Shown: positions 8,273 through 16,077 of the stretch, piece by piece | Layout: every line of letters starts with the position of its first letter | How positions within the stretch are numbered: the stretch's first letter is position 1 | Assembly: GCF_900105255.1 (NCBI RefSeq) | Contig: NZ_LT629763.1 | Coordinates: 372,001-436,000 of the forward strand | Length of the DNA stretch: 64,000 bases | Reading direction: 5' to 3' | From: Halopseudomonas sabulinigri | GTDB taxonomy: Bacteria; Pseudomonadota; Gammaproteobacteria; Pseudomonadales; Pseudomonadaceae | The notes under the pieces: model-generated | Seen by the model: the letters and a program-made list of their open reading frames with translations, nothing else | Database searches by the model: none | Told to the model about the DNA's origin: nothing | Position numbers and translations under genes: made by a program

Positions 8273-8788
8273 CTAACCCTCGCGGTAACGCAGTTGATAG
8301 CAGTGGAACAGGGCGTCCGCCACATGGCGCTCTACGGTACGCGAGGAGACGCCTAACTGCGTCGCGATCTGCGCATGGGTCAGGCCTCCGAGCTGATAAA
8401 GCAAAAATGCGGTACGCACCCGGGCCTTGAGCCCCTCCAGCAGGGCGGCGATCTGCTCCAATGTTCGCAGGGTCTGATGCTGCTCCTCGGCGGAGGGGTA
8501 ATATTGCTCTGGCAGTTGCGCGAGGGCCTGCAGGTAGGCATTTTCCAGCGCGCTGCGGCGCCAGTGATCAATCACCAGACCACGGGCGATGGTGGACAGA
8601 AACGCCTTGGGCGCCTGATTGCTGACCGCCTGATTGCGCACCAGCACCCGCACGAAGGTGTCTTGCGCCACATCAGCCGCCTGCTCGGCACAGCCAAGCT
8701 TGCGCCGCAGCCAGGCGAAGAGCCAGCCGTGGTGCTCGCTGTATAGCGTGGCAATGCTGATGCTGGAGGTGGTTTCGGTGGCGGGCAT
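8273..8788 (-). CDS. ECF sigma-70 factor, FecI family (iron starvation)
   Basis: This is an RNA polymerase sigma factor of about 171 residues. Region 2 is seen as LYSEHHGWLFAWLRRKLG and AADVAQDTFVRVLV. Region 4 is seen as LPEQ(…)TLRTL followed by LTHAQIATQLGVSSRTVERHVADAL. I place the start at ATG 8788 (MPATETTSS). The frame is open to another ATG at 8848, but that codon abuts the Fur-like site and would add a non-conserved hydrophobic leader. Neither start has a strong ribosome site. It should transcribe the receptor gene, and perhaps the esterase, when the FecR protein signals. The window shows sigma-FecR-receptor-esterase in one direction. Confidence 0.88.
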   Translation of the reverse strand: MPATETTSSISIATLYSEHHGWLFAWLRRKLGCAEQAADVAQDTFVRVLVRNQAVSNQAPKAFLSTIARGLVIDHWRRSALENAYLQALAQLPEQYYPSAEEQHQTLRTLEQIAALLEGLKARVRTAFLLYQLGGLTHAQIATQLGVSSRTVERHVADALFHCYQLRYREG

Positions 8789-8853
8789 GCTCGGTCTGAA
8801 CGGCAAATAGCAGAGAAGCCGCAGTGGCGGCGACAAGGGGTGAAACATTAAAA

Positions 8854-8872
8854 GAGAATGATTCCTATTACA
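8854..8872. promoter_or_regulatory. Fur-box-like site upstream of the ECF sigma gene
   Basis: GAGAATGATTCCTATTACA matches 12 of 19 positions of the classical Fur consensus, including the GxxAATGAT left half. It lies 66 bp upstream of the preferred sigma start. Repression of an iron-starvation sigma gene by Fur-Fe is the expected logic. Confidence 0.55.
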
Positions 8873-9045
8873 AGTCGAGTTTGTAGCTTTTCACGCTTCT
8901 GCGCTCTGTTTGCCTGACTGTGCCAGGCCGGCGAGCCTTATCTGGCAGTGCTGATGGCAAAGCAGGCAAGTAATGCATCTGGTCGCTCGACATCCAGGCG
9001 GGATGTCAGTGTAATGCGCTTTTTCGTCCCCAAAGGAGACGCTGC

Positions 9046-9384
9046 GTGTCGGAGCCAACGCCGCAATTGAGGACGCTGTCGCGCGCCCTTGATGTGCTCG
9101 AACTCATAGAAGCGTCGCCAGTACCCATCTCCCTGTCGGAGCTGGCCAAGGCGATGGATGAGTCGACGCCAATCGTCTTTCGTATCCTGCAGACCCTGGA
9201 AGCCAGGGGATACATCCGTCGCCGCGCGGAAGACAAGCGCTACTCGCACACCTGGCGCTCTACCGGCAGTGGCGCCGTGCGCCGCGCTGTGATCTTGCTG
9301 AGGAGTGCAGCGGGTTTCTCCGTTGCCGGCAGCAGCGTCGAGGAGCTGGCAGACAGGGCGGCCATCGAGCCCGCCGCGCCCTGA
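9046..9384 (+). pseudogene. truncated IclR-family regulator remnant
   Basis: The frame starts with GTG 9046 behind an excellent AAAGGAG. Residues 5-65 are a normal IclR winged-helix domain (LSRALDVLELIEASPVPISLSELAKAMDE through FRILQTLEARGYIRRRAEDKRY). After residue 65 the sequence stops resembling IclR, and the frame ends at residue 112, whereas family members have about 250 residues. The C-terminal effector-binding domain is therefore missing. Another frame reads LALYRQWRRAP directly after KRY, consistent with an indel near 9240. Further downstream, 9385-9475 reads as a separate short open tail ending at the terminator. It might be expressed as a DNA-binding fragment, but decay is the simpler reading. 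Confidence 0.65.
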
Positions 9385-9462
9385 AGGCTTTCAGACGATG
9401 CTGGAGCAGGGTGATTTCACGCTGTCGGGTGACGGCGCCAGGCTGGACGAGGCAATAAAAAA

Positions 9463-9486
9463 GGCGCCGTCTTGAGGCGCCTTTTT
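9463..9486. terminator. bidirectional intrinsic terminator
   Basis: GGCGCC - GTCTTGA - GGCGCC is flanked by an A-run on the left and TTTTT on the right, so it works in both directions. It separates the IclR remnant from dacB and serves as the dacB terminator. Confidence 0.8.
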
Positions 9487-9514
9487 CATTTTCTTCACTG
9501 GTTGGCCGCAGCCC

Positions 9515-10987
9515 TCAGGGCGCGTGACTGGCGATGTCTGTCGGCCCACGGCGATACACGTCCTGCAATACCAGATCCAGTGCCTGACGGCTGACGCCGG
9601 CGTAGGTGTGGTTGACGATGGCGGTGACCGCCCAACTCTGGCCGTTGTTGTCGCGAGTGATGCCGGCAATGGCCTTGACGTTGCGCAGCGAGCCGGTTTT
9701 CACGTGTGCCTGGCCGGCGACCGGCGTATTGCGCAATCGACGGCGCATGGTGCCATCCATTGCCGCCAGCGGCATGGAAGCAACGAACTCGGCGCGGTAG
9801 GGGCTGGCCCAGGCAGCCTGCAGCAGCTTGGCCATGTCTCTGGCAGTGAGCCGCTCCATGCGTGAGAGGCCAGCACCGTTTTCCAGTACCAAGCCGGTCG
9901 GATAAATACCCTTTTCCGCCAGCCACTGGTTGATCACGCGCACCGCTGCCTTGTGATCGTCGCGATCCGCCGGCGTGCGCTGGTCGCGGCCGATGGTCAG
10001 GAACAGCTGCCGAGCCATGGTGTTGTTGCTGTATTTGTTGATGTCACGCACTACCTCGACCAGATCGGGCGAGGCGCTTTGCGATACCAGGCGCGAGCTG
10101 GCGGGCGCGCGGCCGATGCGGGTGCCGCCAGCGATAGTGCCGCCCATGTCCCGCCACAGGCTGCGCAGGGTGCTGCCGGTGTAGGTAGTCGCGGTCAGTG
10201 CAGACAGGTAGCGTTGGGCAATACAGTTCTCGTGCAGGCTACCGGTTAGCGTGATGGTGGCTTGATAACCGCTGTCCTGAATGCTGTAGGCAACATTCGG
10301 GCGTGGGCAGGAACGGACCGGCGGCAACAGGGTGAGCTGGTTGTTGACGGTCACTTCCGGCAGATTGGGTTCCAGGTTGATGCGCACCCCGTTCTGCTCG
10401 CCATAGCTGCTCAGCACGAAGAGTTTCAGGTTGGTGAGCAGGGGGTCGGGCTCTACCAGAAATGGTTTGTTCGGGTCGCCACCGTCGTCGACGAAGGGCG
10501 GCACATCGCTGGGAAAACGCATGTCTGCCGGCTGCAGTACCAGATCGCCGGTGATGTCGCGCACGCCAGCAGCTTTCAGGTCACGCATCATCAGCCACAT
10601 GCGCTCAATGGTCAGCTTGGGATCGCCGCCACTACGGAAGATCAGATCACCCTGCAGGGTGCCGTTGACCACCGGGCCATCGATAAACAGGTCGCTGCGC
10701 CACTGATAGGTCGGCCCCAGTACTTCCAGTGCGGCATAGGTGGTGATCAGCTTCATGGTTGAAGCCGGATTGACCGGGATATCGGCATTGACGAACTGCG
10801 CCATGCCCTGACCTTCCAGCGGGATCACCGCCAGTGACAGCGCGTTGGCCGGGATCTTTGCCGCGGCAAGCGCGGAACTGACCTTGGCAGGCAAGGTGCC
10901 GCTGTCGGCAGCAAAGGCAGGGGCGTTGACCAGCAGGCCCAGGGTGGGCAGAACGCAGAGCAGGGCACGTTTGAATCGGGTAGGCAT
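9515..10987 (-). CDS. dacB: D-alanyl-D-alanine carboxypeptidase/endopeptidase (PBP4 family)
   Basis: This is a 490-residue periplasmic penicillin-binding protein of the peptidase S13 family. A signal peptide (about 1-27, ending PAFAAD) is followed by the three active-site motifs: STMK in NPASTMKLITTYAALE, SNN in YSNNTMARQ and KTG in AHVKTGSLRN. The long insertion between the first and second motifs is typical of class C low-molecular-weight PBPs. It trims stem peptides and cleaves cross-links in peptidoglycan and is not essential in known species. It is monocistronic, with its own terminator at 9463-9486. The start at 10987 has no rival. Confidence 0.92.
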   Translation of the reverse strand: MPTRFKRALLCVLPTLGLLVNAPAFAADSGTLPAKVSSALAAAKIPANALSLAVIPLEGQGMAQFVNADIPVNPASTMKLITTYAALEVLGPTYQWRSDLFIDGPVVNGTLQGDLIFRSGGDPKLTIERMWLMMRDLKAAGVRDITGDLVLQPADMRFPSDVPPFVDDGGDPNKPFLVEPDPLLTNLKLFVLSSYGEQNGVRINLEPNLPEVTVNNQLTLLPPVRSCPRPNVAYSIQDSGYQATITLTGSLHENCIAQRYLSALTATTYTGSTLRSLWRDMGGTIAGGTRIGRAPASSRLVSQSASPDLVEVVRDINKYSNNTMARQLFLTIGRDQRTPADRDDHKAAVRVINQWLAEKGIYPTGLVLENGAGLSRMERLTARDMAKLLQAAWASPYRAEFVASMPLAAMDGTMRRRLRNTPVAGQAHVKTGSLRNVKAIAGITRDNNGQSWAVTAIVNHTYAGVSRQALDLVLQDVYRRGPTDIASHAP

Positions 10988-11136
10988 GAAGACCAGCTCC
11001 GTAGGGATCGAGGTGGCTGAAAGCTATGGCGTTTTCATTCATTCCCTTGTAGAGCGCATCATCACTCAAATAACTGCTTACGCCAAGTACTTAAAGTAAA
11101 TTGTTATGTTTGCTGTTTTTGCCTGGGCGGTGCTGC

Positions 11137-11155
11137 AAAAAAGCACTGGATGCTT
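11137..11155 (-). terminator. weak intrinsic terminator after the Cache-protein gene
   Basis: On the minus strand, AAGCA - TCCAG - TGCTT is followed by a run of T (complement of 11137-11142). It is about 35 bp past the stop at 11187. The stem is only 5 bp, so efficiency is doubtful. Confidence 0.45.
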
Positions 11156-11186
11156 CGCCTGCAGGCGCAAACGCCCGGTTCGCATG

Positions 11187-12311
11187 CTAATCTTGGTTGC
11201 GGCGAATGCGCCCAGAAAACCACAAAAGTGGCAGCAATACCAGACAGATCGTCAGAGAAATCCAGACACTCTCGCTGCGAATGCGATACGCCTCGGCAAG
11301 TAGCTCGTCTTCGGGCACCAGCACTGCCAGGTAGGTGTCCGGCGTGCCGCGCAGCCCAATACGGCGTTGCTGGATGATCCAGCGGCGGCCTTCCAGTTCG
11401 CGGGTAATGCGGCGCTCCTGGCGATAGCCGTCCAGCGCCAGGGTGGCCAGCAGGGTGCTGCCCAGCTGGTTGAAACGCTTGAGATGCAGACTGCTGCCCT
11501 GCGCCGTGTGCAGCAGGCGCTGCACGTCATGGTAGGCGATCACCGTGCCATCGGCGGTATAGATCAACAGCTGCGAGGAGGGCGTGATCTTCTGTTCCTC
11601 CAGCGCCTGTGACAGCCGGCCAAGGGTCAGATCGGCGCCCAGCACCGCACCGTTACGTGCGCGCTTCGCCAGTGTGGTTCCGAACTCGTGGGTCGAAAAA
11701 AACACGTAGGGCAGGGTGACTATCTGCTGATCAACTGCCGTTGCTTCCTCATACCAGGGACGCTGCCGTGGATCAAAACCGTCATCCACCATCAAGCGAG
11801 CCTCAATGATGCCCAGTTGCTGGTTCAGAAAGAGATAGGTGACGTTGCGCTCGCCGTTTTCATTTTGCACATGCCAGGCCATCCAGCGTGCTTCCTCCGG
11901 CGCATCAAAGCGGTTCTGGTTTTCGGCCACGTCGAGCGAGCGCAGCATGAGGTAGTCGCCGTCGGTCCAGCCCAGATACACGGAATTGAGTTGCGGGTTG
12001 TCGCTCAGCACCTGCGCGAAGGATTTCAGATGCGGGAGGCGCTGGGCCAGGGTACGGGTATCTGGCAGGGAGCCAAGGCTCAGCAGGTTCAGCGCCTGGC
12101 CGGGTGGCTGATAGATATTTTCCAGTTGGGTCTCAACATTCAGGCTCAGGCGTTCAAACAGCTCATCGCCGGTGGACAGCATGATCCGAGACAACTGCTG
12201 GTATTGAAACAGGGTCAGCAGCGTGCCGGTGAACAGCAAGGTGATCAGCGTGATGAGGGCTGTCAGGCGATAGGGCCTGGCGGCGAACTTCCTTCCTGGA
12301 TCGTCCGGCAT
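11187..12311 (-). CDS. membrane protein with periplasmic Cache sensor domain and no output domain
   Basis: The 374-residue product is translated from ATG 12311 behind AGGAAT; the longer open frame upstream lies in tatD and is not used. One membrane helix is at about 15-38 (RLTALITLITLLFTGTLLTLF). A periplasmic region of about 300 residues resembles double Cache sensors: PRQRPWYEEA, VLGADLTLGRLSQAL, and the second-lobe strand GTVIAYHDVQRLLH. A second membrane helix lies at about 348-366, then the protein ends after only RIRRNQD. HAMP, GGDEF, kinase or methyl-accepting domains normally follow such a sensor; none does here. The gene is third in a deaD-tatD-Cache run. Confidence 0.72.
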   Translation of the reverse strand: MPDDPGRKFAARPYRLTALITLITLLFTGTLLTLFQYQQLSRIMLSTGDELFERLSLNVETQLENIYQPPGQALNLLSLGSLPDTRTLAQRLPHLKSFAQVLSDNPQLNSVYLGWTDGDYLMLRSLDVAENQNRFDAPEEARWMAWHVQNENGERNVTYLFLNQQLGIIEARLMVDDGFDPRQRPWYEEATAVDQQIVTLPYVFFSTHEFGTTLAKRARNGAVLGADLTLGRLSQALEEQKITPSSQLLIYTADGTVIAYHDVQRLLHTAQGSSLHLKRFNQLGSTLLATLALDGYRQERRITRELEGRRWIIQQRRIGLRGTPDTYLAVLVPEDELLAEAYRIRSESVWISLTICLVLLPLLWFSGRIRRNQD

Positions 12312-12357
12312 GACATTCCTGTATTGCGACCTGTCGGGATGAGGCCAATATAGACTA

Positions 12358-13155
12358 TTAAGCCGGGCTTGGCAGGGCAAACAGCGTGCGCGCGGTGGCC
12401 GTGGTGTGGGCAGCGAGTTGCGCCAGGGTTTCGTTACGACACTGGGCCACACAATGCGCTACTTCGATCAGGAAGGCGGGCTCGTTGCGGCGGCTCTTCG
12501 GCTTGTTTTCCATGCTGCGTGGCAGCAGCCAGGGCGCGTCGGTTTCCAGCATCAGGCGGCCGGTGGGAATATCGCGCATCAGGGGGTGCAGGTGGGTGCC
12601 GCGGCGCTCGTCGCAGATCCAGCCGGTAATGCCGATGTGCAGATCCAGATCAAGGTAGGCGTAAAGAGCTTTCTGATCTGCGGTAAAGCAGTGCACCACG
12701 GCGCCGCTGAGCTGGTCCCGGTAATCGCGCAGCAATGGCAGCAGCGTTTCGCTGGCATCGCGTTCGTGCAGAAACACCGGCAAGCCGGTCTCCACGGCAA
12801 TGCTGAGCTGGTCTTCCAGCGCCTTGACCTGCGCCGGGCGCGGCGAAAAATCCCGATTAAAATCCAGCCCACATTCACCGATGGCCTTTACCGCATTGTG
12901 TTGGCTCAGCTGCGTGAGCTGGCGGTGGCCGTCGCTGTTCCAGTGGCGTGCTTCGTGGGGGTGAACCCCGGCAGTCGCAAACAGCCGGTTGGGCTCATCT
13001 GCGCAGAATTCGAGTACCTGATCGGCGTGATCAAGCGAGGTGGTGGTCAGCAGCAACTGGCTGACATCGGCCTGCCAAGCCCGCTCCAGTACTTCAGAGC
13101 GGTCTTTGGCAAAAGCCTTGTCAGTCAGGTTGACGCCGATATCGACCCATTCCAT
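12358..13155 (-). CDS. tatD: TatD-family metal-dependent hydrolase
   Basis: The 265-residue TIM-barrel metallohydrolase has family signatures in order: [11 protein letters not shown] (first metal-binding region), [42 protein letters not shown] and [13 protein letters not shown]. The aligned histidines, Glu and Asp bind two divalent metals. TatD proteins have 3'-5' exonuclease activity linked to DNA repair; they are not part of the Tat translocase despite the name. The gene follows deaD by 11 bp, and the two are probably cotranscribed. Confidence 0.92.
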   Translation of the reverse strand: MEWVDIGVNLTDKAFAKDRSEVLERAWQADVSQLLLTTTSLDHADQVLEFCADEPNRLFATAGVHPHEARHWNSDGHRQLTQLSQHNAVKAIGECGLDFNRDFSPRPAQVKALEDQLSIAVETGLPVFLHERDASETLLPLLRDYRDQLSGAVVHCFTADQKALYAYLDLDLHIGITGWICDERRGTHLHPLMRDIPTGRLMLETDAPWLLPRSMENKPKSRRNEPAFLIEVAHCVAQCRNETLAQLAAHTTATARTLFALPSPA

Positions 13156-13166
13156 GGTGCGAAGGG

Positions 13167-14870
13167 TCAGTCCTTGCGTGGCGGTCTGGCGGCGCGCGGC
13201 TTGCTGGCGAAGTCACGCTTGGGCTTGCGCGCCGGGCGTGATTCGGTTTCACCGGGCGGCAGCGGCCAGGCGCGGATCTGCAGCGGAACGCCGTTGATCT
13301 CGGCACTGGCCAGCCGGTTGAGGATGTCCTGGTCGAGTTGCGGCAGGTAAACGCCGGTGTGCTCGGGGAACATCTTGATGTGGCCGATCTGCTGGCGCTG
13401 CAGCTTGCCAACCTTGACCAGTACGTCCACCAGCGGTTTGGGCATCAGCCCGCTCTTGCGGCCGCCCTGGACCTTGTAGCGGGTCAGGCCGCTGTCGCGG
13501 TCGAACTGGTTTTCCTGGCGTGCAGGCGCGCTGGGCAGCTCGGAAACCGGCTCCAGCAGGGTCTTGGCGCTTGGCAGAATGGCCAGCAACGCGGCTGCCA
13601 GCTCGGTAGCGTCCAGGCTGGTAAGCTCCTGCAGATCGGTCACCAGCTGCTGGTGCAGCGAGGTGGCGTTTTCGCGGGCGGCATTCAGGCGCGTGGCCAG
13701 CTTGCTCAGACGACCGCTACGGACGGCATCGGCTGACGGCAGCGCCTGGGGTTCGATCTTCTGGCCTGTGGCTTTCTCGAGTACGTGCAGCAGGCGACGC
13801 TCACGCGGGGTGGCAAACAGGATTGCCGTGCCCTGGCGGCCGGCGCGGCCAGTACGACCGATACGGTGTACGTAGCTTTCGCTGTCGTGCGGCAGATCGT
13901 AGTTGAGTACGTGGGTAATGCGTTCCACGTCCAGGCCACGGGCGGCAACGTCGGTAGCCACGATAATGTCGATCAGGCCGCGCTTGATGCGGTCGACCAC
14001 TTGCTCACGCAGTTGCTGGCTGAGATCGCCATTCAGTGCAGCGGCCGCAAAGCCACGTGCTTCCAGCCGCTCAGCCAATTCAAGACTGGCGGTTTTGGTG
14101 CGCACAAAGACGATCATGGCTTCGACCGGCTCAACTTCGAGCAAGCGTGTCATGGCGTCCAGTTTGTGGTGGTTGGACACTTCCCAGACTTTCTGGGTGA
14201 TGGTGTCCAGGCTGCTGCTGGAGCCGCTGTGCAGGCGGATCTCCTTGGGCTCTTTCATGTGCTTGCGTGCAACGGTACGCACGCCAGGCGGCATGGTGGC
14301 CGAGAACAGCGCCTTCTGGGTTTGCTCCGGGACTTCTTCAAAGACGGCTTCGAGATCGTCGGCAAAGCCCATCTTGAGCATTTCGTCCGCTTCGTCGAGC
14401 ACCAGGAAGCGCAGGTCCTGCAGCTTCAGGCTGCGACGGCGCAGGTGGTCGGTGAGACGGCCGGGAGTCGCAACAACAACATGTGCGCCGCGCTCCAGCG
14501 CCTTGAACTGCGGCGCGAAAGCTGAGCCGCCGTAGAGGGCAAGTACGGAAAAACCACGCATGTTCTGCGCATAGCGCTGAAAAGCTTCGGCAACTTGCAA
14601 TGCCAATTCACGGGTTGGCGTGAGGATCAGTGCCTGCGTGGCGCGCAGGCTGACGTCGATGCCGGCCAGCACGGGCAGTGCAAAGGCGGCGGTCTTGCCC
14701 GTGCCGGTTTGCGCCAGACCAAGCAGGTCATCACCGCTGAGCAGGGTGGGGATGGCCTCGGCCTGGATGGGGGAGGGTGTTTCATATCCGAGGCTGTTTA
14801 GAGCCTCGAGAAGCGGAGCAGGTAAGCCAAGATCGGCAAACTGCTTGGCCGCCGGAGCGGTATCGGACAT
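13167..14870 (-). CDS. deaD: DEAD-box ATP-dependent RNA helicase, DeaD/CsdA type
   Basis: The 567-residue helicase has all DEAD-box motifs: the Q motif [26 protein letters not shown], Walker [29 protein letters not shown] in [12 protein letters not shown], and the C-lobe [12 protein letters not shown] and [11 protein letters not shown]. After the helicase core there is a DbpA-like RNA-binding domain (about 460-540, [25 protein letters not shown]). The tail is basic and Arg/Lys/Pro-rich. This layout is that of DeaD, which acts in cold-shock ribosome assembly and mRNA decay. It is cytoplasmic and divergent from the GST gene. Confidence 0.92.
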   Translation of the reverse strand: MSDTAPAAKQFADLGLPAPLLEALNSLGYETPSPIQAEAIPTLLSGDDLLGLAQTGTGKTAAFALPVLAGIDVSLRATQALILTPTRELALQVAEAFQRYAQNMRGFSVLALYGGSAFAPQFKALERGAHVVVATPGRLTDHLRRRSLKLQDLRFLVLDEADEMLKMGFADDLEAVFEEVPEQTQKALFSATMPPGVRTVARKHMKEPKEIRLHSGSSSSLDTITQKVWEVSNHHKLDAMTRLLEVEPVEAMIVFVRTKTASLELAERLEARGFAAAALNGDLSQQLREQVVDRIKRGLIDIIVATDVAARGLDVERITHVLNYDLPHDSESYVHRIGRTGRAGRQGTAILFATPRERRLLHVLEKATGQKIEPQALPSADAVRSGRLSKLATRLNAARENATSLHQQLVTDLQELTSLDATELAAALLAILPSAKTLLEPVSELPSAPARQENQFDRDSGLTRYKVQGGRKSGLMPKPLVDVLVKVGKLQRQQIGHIKMFPEHTGVYLPQLDQDILNRLASAEINGVPLQIRAWPLPPGETESRPARKPKRDFASKPRAARPPRKD

Positions 14871-15012
14871 ACGGGAAGTAAACCTTGGGGATATGTAGAT
14901 CGGGCATTATACGCGGTTCGCGACGAAATTGCCGCAGCCTTTTTTGCCGCTCTGTTCATTCCCGTGCCGAAGTGGCAGGCTAAAGCCCAAATTTACGAGA
15001 AAGGACAGACAG

Positions 15013-15963
15013 ATGGGGCGTTTGGTTGAAGGCCAGTGGCACGACGAATGGTATGACACCGAGTCAAATGGTGGCGCGTTCAAGCGTGAAGATGCCGGTT
15101 TTCGCGAAGGTGTGGGCGAGGGCTCGCGCTACCCTGCCGAGTCGGGGCGCTATCACCTGTACGTGTCGCTGGCGTGCCCGTGGGCGCATCGTACCCTGAT
15201 CATGCGCAAGCTCAAGGGTTTGGAGCCGCACATCGGCGTGACTGTGACTCACCCGCATATGCTGGAGCAAGGCTGGCATTACGAGCCTGCCGAGCCGCTC
15301 TACGGCCTGCAGTACCATCATCAGCTGTACACCAGGGCGAAAGCGGATTACACCGGCCGGGTGACTGTTCCGGTGCTCTGGGACAAGGTGACCGAAAGCA
15401 TCGTCAATAACGAGTCTGCCGAGATTCTGCGGCTGTTCAACAGCGCCTTCAATGGTCTGACCGGCAACCACGACGACTACTATCCGGCGCCGTTGCGCGA
15501 GGAGATAGACCGGATCAACGAACGGGTCTATCACGACATCAACAACGGCGTGTACAAGACCGGTTTCGCCACGCGCCAGTCAGTGTATGAGCAGGCCTGC
15601 GAGACCCTGTTTGCCGCGCTGGACTGGGTCGAGGAGCGGCTGACTACCCAGCGCTATCTGGCCGGGGAGCGTATCACCGAGGCCGATTGGCGCTTGTTTA
15701 CCACCCTGGTGCGCTTTGACCCTGTGTACCACGGCCACTTCAAATGCAACGTGCGGCGCATTCAGGATTATCCGGCCCTGTCTGGGTACCTGCGTGAGCT
15801 GTACCAATGGCCGGGCATCGCCGAGACGGTCAATTTCGAGCACATCAAACAGCATTACTACTACAGCCACGACACCATCAACCCGACCCGAATCGTTCCC
15901 TTGGGCACAGGCCAGGATCTCAATCTGCCGCATGAGCGCGCGCACCTGCCCGTGATCAATTAG
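15013..15963 (+). CDS. Xi-class glutathione transferase, glutathionyl-hydroquinone reductase
   Basis: The 316-residue protein starts at ATG 15013 behind AAGGA; an upstream open extension is not used. Hallmarks of the YqjG/Xi class are the N-terminal GRYHLYVSLACPWAHRTLIMRKLKGLE with catalytic Cys in ACPW, followed by VTHPHMLEQGWHY and PVLWDKVTESIVNNESAEILR. The C-terminal all-helical domain has ITEADWRLFTTLVRFDPVYHGHFKCN. Family enzymes reduce glutathionyl-hydroquinones to hydroquinones and free glutathione. The protein is full length for the family and stands alone. Some symbols in use (yqjG, ecm4) are E. coli or yeast names, so none is assigned. Confidence 0.88.
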   Translation: MGRLVEGQWHDEWYDTESNGGAFKREDAGFREGVGEGSRYPAESGRYHLYVSLACPWAHRTLIMRKLKGLEPHIGVTVTHPHMLEQGWHYEPAEPLYGLQYHHQLYTRAKADYTGRVTVPVLWDKVTESIVNNESAEILRLFNSAFNGLTGNHDDYYPAPLREEIDRINERVYHDINNGVYKTGFATRQSVYEQACETLFAALDWVEERLTTQRYLAGERITEADWRLFTTLVRFDPVYHGHFKCNVRRIQDYPALSGYLRELYQWPGIAETVNFEHIKQHYYYSHDTINPTRIVPLGTGQDLNLPHERAHLPVIN

Positions 15964-16077
15964 TGCAGGCCACAGGCTTCATGCCTGCTAACATGCAGCG
16001 CCGCGCCGCAACCGCCAGCAGGACGGCGCTGCCTACAATAAACTGCCTGTATTGACCGCCTGAACTTTGGAGATGTC

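Noticed and set aside
8273-8848. longer ECF sigma factor starting at ATG 8848
   Set aside because: It adds a hydrophobic leader not found in FecI proteins and puts the start against the Fur-like site. ATG 8788 gives the normal length.
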